From Bacteroidales bacterium UBA1216 (GTDB lineage Bacteria; Bacteroidota; Bacteroidia; Bacteroidales; Paludibacteraceae), in the NCBI GenBank assembly GCA_002309255.1, contig DBXI01000062.1, positions 1-34,303 on the forward strand: 34,303 nt of DNA. Reading direction: 5' to 3'. The notes below the pieces were generated by a model. It had not been told where the DNA came from and did no database searches. It was given only the letters and a program-made list of their open reading frames with translations. Each line of letters starts with the position of its first letter. The first letter of the stretch is position 1. The position numbers were made by a program, and so were the translations under genes. Below, piece after piece: positions 1 through 9,700 of the stretch.

Positions 1-483
1 TACTACTTCCTGAGCGGTTTCACCGCCAAGCTTGCCGGCACAGAGCGCGGTATCACCGAGCCGACGCCGACCTTCTCGGCTTGCTTCGGTCAGGCTTTCC
101 TCGAGCTGCATCCTACCAAGTATGCTGAGGAGCTTGTTAAACGTATGGAGAAGAGCGGTGCCAAGGCTTATCTGGTTAACACCGGTTGGAACGGTACGGG
201 CAAACGTATCTCTATCCGCGACACCCGTGGTATCATCGACGCTATCCTTGGCGGTGCCATCAAGAGTGCTCCTACCAAGAAGATCCCGTTCTTCGACTTC
301 GAGGTTCCGACCCAGCTGCCCGGCGTTGATCCCGCTATCCTCGATCCGCGCGACACCTATGCTGAAGCAGCTCAGTGGGAGGAGAAGGCTAAAGACCTCG
401 CTGGCCGTTTCATCAAGAACTTCAACAAGTACACCGGCAATGCCGCAGGCAAAGCATTGGTTGAAGCTGGACCGAAACTCTAA
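1..483 (+). CDS. pckA: Phosphoenolpyruvate carboxykinase (ATP), C-terminal part
   Basis: The reading frame is open from base 1 and the gene is cut by the window's left edge; 160 C-terminal residues remain. ATP-type PEP carboxykinase interconverts oxaloacetate and PEP in the cytoplasm, in gluconeogenesis or, in many Bacteroidales, in CO2-fixing fermentation to succinate. Seen in the sequence: FLSGFTAKLAGTERG, then TFSACFGQAFL, and NTGWNGTGKRISIRDTR, all characteristic of the C-terminal lobe of the ATP-dependent family, which is distinct from the GTP type. It ends in KALVEAGPKL. A strong terminator follows 48 bp downstream, so this is probably the end of its transcript. Identification is firm; only the 5' part is missing. 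Confidence 0.96.
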   Translation, partial: YYFLSGFTAKLAGTERGITEPTPTFSACFGQAFLELHPTKYAEELVKRMEKSGAKAYLVNTGWNGTGKRISIRDTRGIIDAILGGAIKSAPTKKIPFFDFEVPTQLPGVDPAILDPRDTYAEAAQWEEKAKDLAGRFIKNFNKYTGNAAGKALVEAGPKL

Positions 484-530
484 TTAGACCGCTGCGCTCA
501 AAGACAAAAGACCGCAGCCTGTGGCTGCTC

Positions 531-586
531 AAAGAAAAAAGCCTAGTTACATTCGACTAGACGATGCTGATTAGGCTTTTTTCTTT
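531..586 (+). terminator. Rho-independent terminator after pckA
   Basis: Bases 531-545 (aaagaaaaaagccta) pair perfectly with 572-586, a 15-bp stem with an A-rich left arm and T-rich right arm around a 26-nt loop. The A/T symmetry could let it work in both directions. The right arm runs straight into the promoter element of the next gene. Confidence 0.8.
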
Positions 587-594
587 TATCTTTG
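587..594 (+). promoter_or_regulatory. -7 promoter box for the AspRS gene
   Basis: TATCTTTG matches the Bacteroidota -7 consensus TAnnTTTG and lies 41 bp before the start codon at 636. No good TTTG is found 20 nt upstream, where the terminator arm lies, so the -33 element is weak or absent. Initiation would be expected near 600. Confidence 0.55.
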
Positions 595-635
595 AGTGAG
601 GGAAACGAACGGTCTTTCGACTAAACAAAGAAATT

Positions 636-2006
636 ATGATTTCATTGCATGAAATAACCACAGTTGACAACCTCGCTGGGGCAAAAGCCGGCGAGGTGGT
701 TACTGTGAGTGGTATGATCCACAACGTCCGCGTGACGAAGTGGGGCGGATTCATTATTCTCAGGAAGGCCTGCGGTCTGCTACAGACGGTGGTGGACAAC
801 AGCGAGTCGAAGTTCTTCAACGAGCAGGGTGAGGCTATCGCTATGAGCGATCTATGCCGCGAGATGGCTGTAACCATCACCGGCAAGGTGGGTGAGGCCA
901 AGATCAAGGACCAGGCGGTATATTACAAAACCATCGAACTTGCCGTACAGGAGGTACGCGTTCTGTCGCGTCCGTCAACGGCGGAGGTGGTTGATATGAA
1001 CGCCCTGAAGTTCGGTGACGAGGAGACGCTCCTGCGCTATAAATTCGACAACCGCCAGGTCACCCTGCGCAACCCGCGCGACATGGGTATCCTGCGCGTG
1101 CAGCAGACGATAGCCAAGGCGTTTGCTGACTTCCTAAGCGAGAACGGGTTTACGCAGATCTACACCCCGAAGATCGTATCAGAGGGTGCAGAGGGTGGCG
1201 CCAATGTGTTCAAGATGGACTACTTCGGCAAGCAGGTGTATCTGGCACAGTCGCCGCAGTTCTACAAGCAGATCGGCGTTGGAGTCTATGAGCGCGTGTT
1301 CGAGATTGCTCCGGCTTATCGTGCCGAGAAGCATAACACCAGTCGCCACTTGAATGAGTACATCTCCCTCGATGTGGAGATGGGCTTCATCAAGGGTCAG
1401 GAGGATGTGATGCAACTCGAAGCACGATTGCTGCAACATATCATCAAGACCGTGAGCGAGAAGTGCGCCCATGAGCTCAACCTCTTAGGTGCCACGCTGC
1501 CCGTGCTACCGCATGAGGTACCTGCATGGAAATTGAGCGAGGTGCATGAGATTCTCTTTGAGAACAACTTGTGCGAAGCTGACCACCGCGGCGAGGATGA
1601 CCTCGCACCGGAAGAGGAGCGTGCCATCTGCAAGTACGTGCAAGAGAAGTATGGTTCGGACTTTGTGTTCGTAACGCATTTCCCCTCAGAGCATCGTGCT
1701 TTCTACGCCATGGATGATCCTGAGGATCCGACACTGACGCTGAGCTTTGACCTGCTGATGCGCGGCCTGGAGATCACCTCCGGCGGACAGCGTATTCACA
1801 AGGAGCAGGAGTACCGCGACAAGATGATCAAGCGTGGTATGAACCCGGATAATTTCCGCTTCTACCTCGACACGTTCAAGAACGGCATGCCGCCTCACGG
1901 AGGCTTTGCTATCGGCTTGGAGCGCATCACAGCGTGCTTCCTGGGCATCAACAACGTCAAGGAGTGCTCGATGTTCCCGCGTGATATTAATCGTGTAGCA
2001 CCATAA
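636..2006 (+). CDS. aspS: Aspartyl-tRNA synthetase, archaeal/eukaryotic type (possibly non-discriminating)
   Basis: Class II synthetase that charges tRNA with aspartate. At 456 residues it is much shorter than the usual bacterial AspRS (about 590) because the bacterial GAD insertion is absent. Layout: N-terminal OB-fold anticodon-binding domain (about 1-110, VVTVSGMIHNVRVTKWGGF), then the class II core. Motif 2 reads YRAEKHNTSRHLNEY followed by ISLDVEMGFI, the archaeal AspRS form rather than the AsnRS form. Motif 3 reads GGFAIGLERI, near the end NVKECSMFPRDINR. Family knowledge: such enzymes may be specific for tRNA-Asp or charge both tRNA-Asp and tRNA-Asn, the latter needing the GatCAB amidotransferase. 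The window does not show which. It is followed 14 bp later by a secreted-protein gene, so the two probably share a transcript. Confidence 0.9.
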   Translation: MISLHEITTVDNLAGAKAGEVVTVSGMIHNVRVTKWGGFIILRKACGLLQTVVDNSESKFFNEQGEAIAMSDLCREMAVTITGKVGEAKIKDQAVYYKTIELAVQEVRVLSRPSTAEVVDMNALKFGDEETLLRYKFDNRQVTLRNPRDMGILRVQQTIAKAFADFLSENGFTQIYTPKIVSEGAEGGANVFKMDYFGKQVYLAQSPQFYKQIGVGVYERVFEIAPAYRAEKHNTSRHLNEYISLDVEMGFIKGQEDVMQLEARLLQHIIKTVSEKCAHELNLLGATLPVLPHEVPAWKLSEVHEILFENNLCEADHRGEDDLAPEEERAICKYVQEKYGSDFVFVTHFPSEHRAFYAMDDPEDPTLTLSFDLLMRGLEITSGGQRIHKEQEYRDKMIKRGMNPDNFRFYLDTFKNGMPPHGGFAIGLERITACFLGINNVKECSMFPRDINRVAP

Positions 2007-2020
2007 ACGATCAAACACCT

Positions 2021-3253
2021 ATGAAACAACTCATTATTATGGCTCTTGCCGGCACACTACTGGCAGCGCCGATGGCAGCTCAGGACACACGTCCTGCGGC
2101 AGATATGGCCGGCACAGGCGACTACCCTGTAGCCGCTCAGGTAAGCGCCATGCGCTCGTTCGCGACGATCGCTGAGGCTGTTAAGCAACTGCCTGCACTG
2201 CCCACTGTGGAGCAGATCAGCAGCTCGCAGGCTAAGTACATCGTTGATAGCACGACATATACGCCCTACCGGCTGGCTGTAGAGCAGACTCTGGCCGTAC
2301 ATCAGTACGACCAGATGCAGATACAGTCACGCCTCACGCAGGCGCAGCAGAAGCGTGCGCAACGTACGCAGGCAACCATGCAGCACTACAACCGCAACGT
2401 GGAGGCCGGACTGCTACCCTCCCAGCAGGAGATGATGCAAATCCTCATGAACAGCGGACTTGACCTCAACAAAGCCACCGAGCAGCAGATCATGGACGCC
2501 GTGGCAGGCAACATATCCCAGAAGTGGGGTGTGAGCAAGGACGAGTACCTGAAGATAGTCACTCTGGCGCAGCAGAACCCCAAGCGCGCAGAGGAGTATA
2601 TGAAGGCGAATCATCCTGACCTGTACAAGCGTCTCTACGATGTCAATCACGACACACCCACACAGGAGCTCAACGACCCGCGTGACGGGCGATTGACCGA
2701 GATAGGCGAGGAGCTGCGAACCCTAATGGAGCAACTCACCACTGTCATGGGTGAGCAACAGGGCGATCTTGCCGAGCAGTGGAAGAATGAGATGATCAAG
2801 GATTGGTTGGCATCCGAGGAGGCTAAACAGGTCGACGAGATAGAGAGATCGATTTGGCTACGCGTTGAGCAATGGCAGGCAGGTCTCGAACTCAACGATA
2901 ACGGCATGGCGGATATCAACTACCCCGACTGGTGGACTGCCGAGCGCAAGCGTGAGAACAAACTCATCGACAGTTGGAACAAGCGCGCAGCCAAGGCTTG
3001 GTTGGACAAGATCGAAGTACGCCATAAACAGTTGCAAGAGATCTTCAACAAGGTTGCTGCACTCGATGCGGAGAACGAGCAGCTAGCCCGTCAAAGCGAG
3101 GAGGACAACATGTTCTACCTAATGAACAAGCAGCAGCTCAACACCTTATTCTTCATGCTGCCCGAACTCACTACTCCTTACGGCAACGCACTGCGTTTCC
3201 CCTGCGTGGATCACCAGGACGAACAGGGCGCTATTCATCTGGGTAAAGGATAA
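2021..3253 (+). CDS. Secreted coiled-coil protein of unknown function
   Basis: I do not recognise a family. The 410-residue product begins with a good signal peptide (MKQLIIMALAGTLLAAPMAAQ, cleavage likely after AAA/MAA-Q), so it should be exported to the periplasm or envelope. The rest is rich in Gln, Glu, Lys and Ala and mostly helical in character. Strongly charged heptad-like stretches lie at about residues 100-130 and 225-275 and near 330-365 (KIEVRHKQLQEIFNKVAALD). A tryptophan-rich patch (NYPDWWTAERKRENKLIDSW) lies near residue 305. No lipobox, no catalytic motif and no T9SS tail are visible. It lies 14 bp after the AspRS gene and ends just before a strong terminator. Confidence 0.8.
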   Translation: MKQLIIMALAGTLLAAPMAAQDTRPAADMAGTGDYPVAAQVSAMRSFATIAEAVKQLPALPTVEQISSSQAKYIVDSTTYTPYRLAVEQTLAVHQYDQMQIQSRLTQAQQKRAQRTQATMQHYNRNVEAGLLPSQQEMMQILMNSGLDLNKATEQQIMDAVAGNISQKWGVSKDEYLKIVTLAQQNPKRAEEYMKANHPDLYKRLYDVNHDTPTQELNDPRDGRLTEIGEELRTLMEQLTTVMGEQQGDLAEQWKNEMIKDWLASEEAKQVDEIERSIWLRVEQWQAGLELNDNGMADINYPDWWTAERKRENKLIDSWNKRAAKAWLDKIEVRHKQLQEIFNKVAALDAENEQLARQSEEDNMFYLMNKQQLNTLFFMLPELTTPYGNALRFPCVDHQDEQGAIHLGKG

Positions 3254-3288
3254 GCTGCTGTGCTCTCCCGGGCGCACGCGAATATATA

Positions 3289-3329
3289 AAAAAAAGACAT
3301 CTTCCTTATCCGGGGAGGTGTCTTTTTTT
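3289..3329. terminator. Bidirectional terminator between convergent genes
   Basis: Bases 3289-3305 pair with 3313-3329 in a 17-bp stem (two G-U pairs when read on +) with a 7-nt loop, seven A on the left and seven T on the right. It serves the + operon ending at 3253. On the - strand it overlaps the last codons of the small anchored protein, whose stop codon is in the loop. Confidence 0.85.
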
Positions 3330-3761
3330 GTAGGTCATCCTGGCTACGTAGAGTAGGGCGAGAAGCAGCAGGATCAGCGGTTCTCCTATCGGTACAGCAG
3401 CTATCTCGCCTATCGGATCTTCGTCTTCCGGGCTTCCCCAGCTCCTGCGCGCACCGCTACGGAAGCCGCCATCGGGCGCGTAGTCCGATAGCCGTGCGTC
3501 AGCTGAACTGGATGAGAAGTACGACGACAATTGAGCGCCTCGGCCGAAGTCAGAGTTGTAGGCGGATATCTTGTTGTGCGCCGGTGTGTAGCCCCATGAT
3601 GATCTGCGCGGGGCAGAGTAGGTCGTAGTGGCTTGCTGATTGCTATACATCGAAGTCGATCTCCACGCCGCAGCCCCCGGCGCTTGAGCCAGCACCGGGA
3701 GACTGCAGCCTATCAGGAGATACGCTGTCAAAATCCATTCATATAATAATCGTCTTGTCAT
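3306..3761 (-). CDS. Small secreted protein with C-terminal membrane anchor
   Basis: 151 residues, no family recognised. An N-terminal signal peptide (LLYEWILTAYLLIGCSLPVLA, about residues 5-25) is followed by a low-complexity Ser/Tyr/Arg/Ala-rich stretch (about 30-110). The tail resembles a tripartite sorting signal: an acidic SPEDEDPIGEIAAVPIGEP, a hydrophobic LILLLLALLYVA, then basic RMTYKKRH. The repeated PIGE just before the hydrophobic stretch recalls Pro-Gly-containing C-terminal tails of exosortase-type substrates, but this is an inference and a simple transmembrane anchor is also possible. The gene starts 6 bp after the giant T9SS gene, so both are almost certainly on one transcript. 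Its final residues are encoded by the arm of a terminator hairpin. Confidence 0.75.
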   Translation of the reverse strand: MTRRLLYEWILTAYLLIGCSLPVLAQAPGAAAWRSTSMYSNQQATTTYSAPRRSSWGYTPAHNKISAYNSDFGRGAQLSSYFSSSSADARLSDYAPDGGFRSGARRSWGSPEDEDPIGEIAAVPIGEPLILLLLALLYVARMTYKKRHLPG

Positions 3762-3767
3762 GTTCTG

Positions 3768-6700
3768 TTATCTCAGTTTTTGTCCGAGTGTAGTGTAAAC
3801 GTGTTCACCACGTATGATGAGCACTTGTCCGTTTCGGATGATCTTGTATGCCTGTTCACCGCAGGTCTCATGCACGCCGTTGCCCGTAGCAATGGGGCTT
3901 GTCGGGTCGTCGGCCGACCATCCGTAGCGGCGGATGTAGTAACGCGTCTCGTGGCTCATCTCCGGTGTTTCGATGGTGAGGCAAATGCCGTCGATAATCG
4001 CTTGCTCACTGCCACTGAGTGCGTCGTAGAGCACCAACTGACCGTCAATATTATTCACGCCTGTGAACCACAGGTAGGTCACCGGCTCGAACGGCAACTC
4101 GCTCATGTAGAACGATACGGGCACATTCAGCACCTCATCGCGCAGATCGATGCTCAGTCCGTAGTCGCCCTCCGAGGCGTAAATGTTGAACGGCGTAGAT
4201 GGTGTAGATGCGTTGTATTTGCTGACATTGATAGTGGTAAGCACAGCATCCTCCCCCGGGCGTATAGCATCGTTGTAGCCCTGCCCGAGCAAGAGTCGCG
4301 AGGTGCACGAGCGGTCGGCTGGGTTGATGGCGGTGACGGTCATGATGCCACGTGCGCGTGCTGATGTGCTGCGTCGGGGCGCCGGACCGGGGCGAACGAT
4401 CTGGTCAGCAGAGGTCACTATACGGCTGGCATTCAGTGTAACAGCCTTGGATACAGCCGAACTCGTAGTGATGACTATCGCGTGCATTGGCGGCAGATAA
4501 CGCTCAGGCGTGGTGATTATGTCGGCAGTGGCATCAGCAGTGGATTTGTTCACCGTGGTATACACGCCGGAAGCGTTGAGGTAACTGAATTCCTCCTCCA
4601 GCGAGTTATCCGCTATAAAGCCCCATATATCGATGTATCCCATCGTCGGGTTGCCGAACACGAACGAGGCGGACTCAACGTCGCCGTCGTGGGTGAGCGT
4701 ATAGTTCTGCGAGTTGCCGTCGGGCTGGAAAGCTAACCTGCCAGCCGTGCCGCCTGCGTACGTATTCCGGCGCTCGCGCAAGTTGTCCACGTACCGGTCG
4801 TACAACTTCTCGCCGTAGGAGTCGTAATAGTAGTATATATCATCGCTCTTGGGCAGGCGCAGTACGGCATCCGTTTCGGTATTGGTATGCGTATATACCG
4901 CCCATCCTTGTGCCGGAGCGAGCGACTGCGTCATACCATTGGTCACCTTTGACCACTCGGCGGCAGCAGTCCTGTTCTCCGTCTCCTGCCCGTTGACCAG
5001 ATGAACGGTCTCACGGCTGTAGAGCGAGAGCCAGAACGACGCGTTACCGGTCTTGTAACTGCGGCCGTTGGCATCAAAGTTGCCTGTCGTCCAAGGCTTG
5101 GTCTCATCCGTGACATCTGCGTTGGCGATATAAATGTCGCCACTTATCATACCTGTCAACGGTGCTGAGCGTAGTGCCCATGTCTGCTCGGGTATGTGCA
5201 GGTCCACCACCACATTATCGCAACTCAGCCGCTGTTGCTGGCCGATAGCCGCCCCCTTGAGGAAGCGTATATCATCGCAGCTGTTGTATGTGAAACCCAC
5301 CTGCTTGACCGAGTCGGCTGAAGGGATGCTCTCAGGATCAGGCAGTACGGGGTAGGGCAACCCATCCGTCATGGCAGGGATGATCACATCGGTATAAGCG
5401 AGTGGTGCAAAGTGGGCGTTCGCATGCAGAGGCTCGTAATTTTCATCCAGTCCGATCCAGTTAGCGGGGTCATTCCACTTGTTGTTGTCAGCCGACTTGG
5501 GTTCCCAACGCAGGTAATCGGGCACCACGGATACGGTGAAAGGTATGACACCTACGGGGCAGTCATCGCCGGTGGTCAAGAATCCGGCGCTCGTCTGCAT
5601 TGTGATGCCGAAGGTGTAGTTGTATCCCGGGCGCATGCGGTAGTTGTTGGAGGTAGCCGGACGCAGCAGTATATCATCGCCCTTGCGGTAATAGCCTGTG
5701 TTGTCGCCGCTAAGGTTATATATCTTATCGGGCTCCATGTTGAGCAGGTGCACTCCCTCATAGTAGTCGGGATCGTCGGTTGACAGGAGTGTGATTGAGT
5801 GTACAGCCGTGGAGGGCATCATCGAGTCGATGTGCAGTGTAATCTGCTCGTTGGCGGTACGTGCGTTGGCCAGCACCACTACAGGCAGATTGGCCTGCGT
5901 CGAGTCACGACGGATACCGCCTACCATCAGAGGTATATCGCCGCCCTTGCTTGACTTGAGCTTAATGAACATAGGTGTCGTACAAACCTCCATATTCATC
6001 TCAGTCATCGCATCCGATCCGGTTCCCAAGATCGGGAACACGACATACTGAACCGAGTCGTTCTTTGCCACCATAGTGGTGATTTTGGGCTGATACAAGG
6101 TCAGGAACCCGTTGTTGACCAGAGAGGATAGCAAGGTGTAAGCATTCACGCCGGGCGTGAGTGTGACATTCTTGGCATAATACTCCAGGTCGTTGCGGTT
6201 GACGGATGCCAGGTCGGGGGCAAACTGGTTGCTGTTGGTACCTACAGCCGGTGCGCAGCGCAGTACATCCTTGATCACCTTCTTTATATCGCTGTACTTG
6301 TATCCGTAGCGGATTATGCTTGTGGCCTCAGCGGTGTCGCCGTAGAGCAGCCAGTCGTTGACGCATGAGCCGTTGACGTCAATAGGTGCCGTTCCTGGCA
6401 TGTAACGTGAGCCCTTGACGCGCACGCTCAGATCATAGGTCGTGTTGGCGCACATATTCGTTGCCTCGTTGTCCTCCTGCTCCTCACCGTTGAGCTCCAG
6501 CATCATACGGTTGGTGACATTCAGCTTACTCGTCATCGCACACTTACTGTCCAGCAGATCATTGGCCGCAAGTGACATGCGCACGTTATACGTGTTGTCG
6601 GCAGCCATCTTAGCCTCATGAACCACATACAGCACAGGTCGAATCACACCATCCAGGTTCTCATACAGATAGCCCTGGCGGAATATTTGTTTGGATTTAT

Positions 6701-9700
6701 CTGATTGCCATGCTCTGTACGTTATTCCAAACGTATCAATCAGTTGCTGCAAACTGGAGAAGATGGAGTCTTTGTCCAGCGGCGTGTACGTATTTGCCGG
6801 CATACTGATGTGCCCGTAGAGCGTGTCCGGCTTGGATTCATCTGCTCCGAACTTACGCTCGGGATTGATGTAACCATCATCCATCGGCACAAAGCTGCGT
6901 ACTTCATTCTTGATCTGCTCAACGGTGTAGTACACGGCTGTATCGTTGTAGCTCTCGTCCACAAACCCCTGGTAGTCGACGCGCAGAACGACCTGCGTGA
7001 TGGAGTCGTTCTTTCCCTCTTCCACACACTTGGTGTCCGACTGATAGGCGATTAGCGGCGGCTTGGTGGCAAAGATGCACATATCATCCAGGATAAAGTC
7101 GTTGCCGTCGAAGTCCGACGATACATTATATATACGTACGCGGAACTGATCGTACGAACCCTCCTGGTTGATGGGGAAGAAGATCTGATACCACTTGTTC
7201 GACGGCTGTATGTCGCCCGTCATGTATGAGGTGATATCCGCCCATTTCTTTTCCTTGTCGTTCCAGCCTTGTACGGTGAATCGGAAGTTCGGGTTCGACT
7301 TGCCTTTCTGGCTACTGGGGTTGCCCACATAGCCGGAGAAGTACATCTTCTGCCCCTCGCACAATTGTGTATGGAGCGACAGAGCAGCCACCTGTCCGGC
7401 TGACGACATACCGTCGCAGTAGATCATGTACCCGTTCTCCGCGCCGCCGTGTTGTTCCATCATGTGCCAGTAGTTGGAGTATGGGATACGGTTGATGATA
7501 CCGTATTCACCCACGCCGGGGAAGTTAGGTGCAAAGTCGTTGTGGTAACGATTGTCGGGCACCTCAGGCGATACAGGATAGCTGTATCCGTAGGATGCAT
7601 CCGACCACGGTAGTGGGTGCGGATAGACGTGATACTCGCTGCCCGGCTTGTTGTAGTCGAAGTTCAGGCGCTCCAGCACCTCGTAGGTCTGTTCGATCTC
7701 GTCGTTGGTAATCAGCGCTTTTGTCACGCCGTTAGTCTTCGCCTCCAGTTTGGGGCCATACTTACGGGGATCATGGTAGATGACCTTGTACCTGCAAAGA
7801 TTGAACCAGTAATTACCCGGAACCGTCAGATCCATACTTTCAGGGCGGGTGGTATGCATACTCCGTGAACGCAGACAGTAATAGACTGTGTCATATTCTT
7901 GTCCTGCCGTGATACTTGTCTTGGCAGGCACATTCAAGAAGTCATCGCTCTCTGTAACAGGATGATTACACGGATGATATTCATGGGAAGACGGATCATA
8001 CGTAAACCACATGCATGTGGCATCCCACCCACCGCACCAAATCATTGTATCCTGACGAACCTGATCGCCATCCCATGTGGACCAGTTATCGTCGCGCATG
8101 TAGTAGCCTAATAGCGATTCCGAGTGGCCTTTCTTAGCCAGATTGTCGTAGCGATAGCGCTGTTCGGTAGTCAGCAGAAGACGGTTGCCGATAGGTGCCA
8201 TCACTTCATGATCCTCCAGGTAGTTCTCGTTAGTGAACGGGCCGTCTGTCGAGGTCTTGTATCCCTCCAGTTTTTCCGCCATCTCCGTCCAAGGGTGCAA
8301 CTCAAATACCTCGCGCAGCGACAGAGTAGGCTCTAATATGTCCTGCATCGTATCCAGGACAGCCGTGTCCACCTGATTGATCTGCGCCATCGACAGCGGC
8401 AGGTTGTCGTAGTAGTTACCCAGATCCACCACGTAGGTCATTGTATCCTTGCGGTGCGGTGGGAACACGTGCGGTGACTTGGCGGGCGGGTCGTTCTTGC
8501 TGCCGTATGCTACTGCCGGGTAGTGGAACACCGTGTAGCGCCCCATGGTCACCAGTTTCTTCTTGCCCGGGTGGTCCGGATCATCCACCGAGTCACCGAT
8601 GATACGGAAGGGGTAGTTGAACTTACCCACGTTGCGCGGCGGGGTAATCCATGCGGAGTCGGGGATATCCGTATCCTCCAAGTCCGGGTTCTCCTGGTAC
8701 CAGCGCCACCATCCATAGAAGCTGCGCTCACGGATGGGCAGCTCTACGTTCTGGTCCGCCTCGTCGTATGGTTCGGGATTGTAGTAGTACAGGACGCGCT
8801 TGTTCTCGTGCACCTGCTGTCGTCCGTCGGGCGCCAACGGGTCGCCCGATGCTCCCGGGGTGTGAATAAGGGTTTGGTTGTTCGCGTACTTGAACAGACT
8901 CGCCTGCGATACAGTCAGCCGGAAATTGACATACTTATACTGTTTATCCACCTCAACGATATACGCGAAGTAGAGGTATGCCGAACGCGGCGAACGGATA
9001 CCGTTACTAAGACACTTCATCGTAACGGAGTTCGTACCCTTATTGCTGATTTCGCACCAGTCGGGCGTCTTACCGAACTCATCCACCAGACGGATCTCCG
9101 CATAGGCGGCTTGATCCAGCTTCATGAGCTCTGTCAGAGTGTCTATACTGGATGATACATACGAGATAACGTTGTTATCCACATCCAGAGTGTTCGTTCC
9201 GCGGCGGCGGACTGTCTCCAAGTTGAAAGTGTGAAGGCTATCGCTGCTCACGCCCTCGCGAAGCGATGACGGGAAAGCGAAGTTATACTCCTCCTTGTCG
9301 ACCAGACAGACGATGGAGTCGTAGTTCGACTCGTGGTAGGTCTTACGCACCAGTGGGATCTTCAGGCACGCATCCGAGACGGATGATACGTTTTTCCAGT
9401 CCTTGAACCGATATACCGGTGCACCGTCCTGCAGCCCCAAGGTCACTTGCAGGGTATCCACAATGTCCGTGTACTGCCCATCAAACTGCGTACCCATGGG
9501 GCTGTCGCCGGTAGGCGTGATGGTGGTGGTGAACTTGTTTGTCCGTACACGCAGCTTGGCGGAGTCCGCTACTATGCCTTCTTTCTTGAAGCGGCTGTCG
9601 TGGATTAGGCTCACGGCATAAGTGGTCTTCCACGGGTCGCTGACCATGGTGGTGCTATCGTTCTTCTGCTCACGGCACAGGTAGGTGAGCGCGTTATCTA

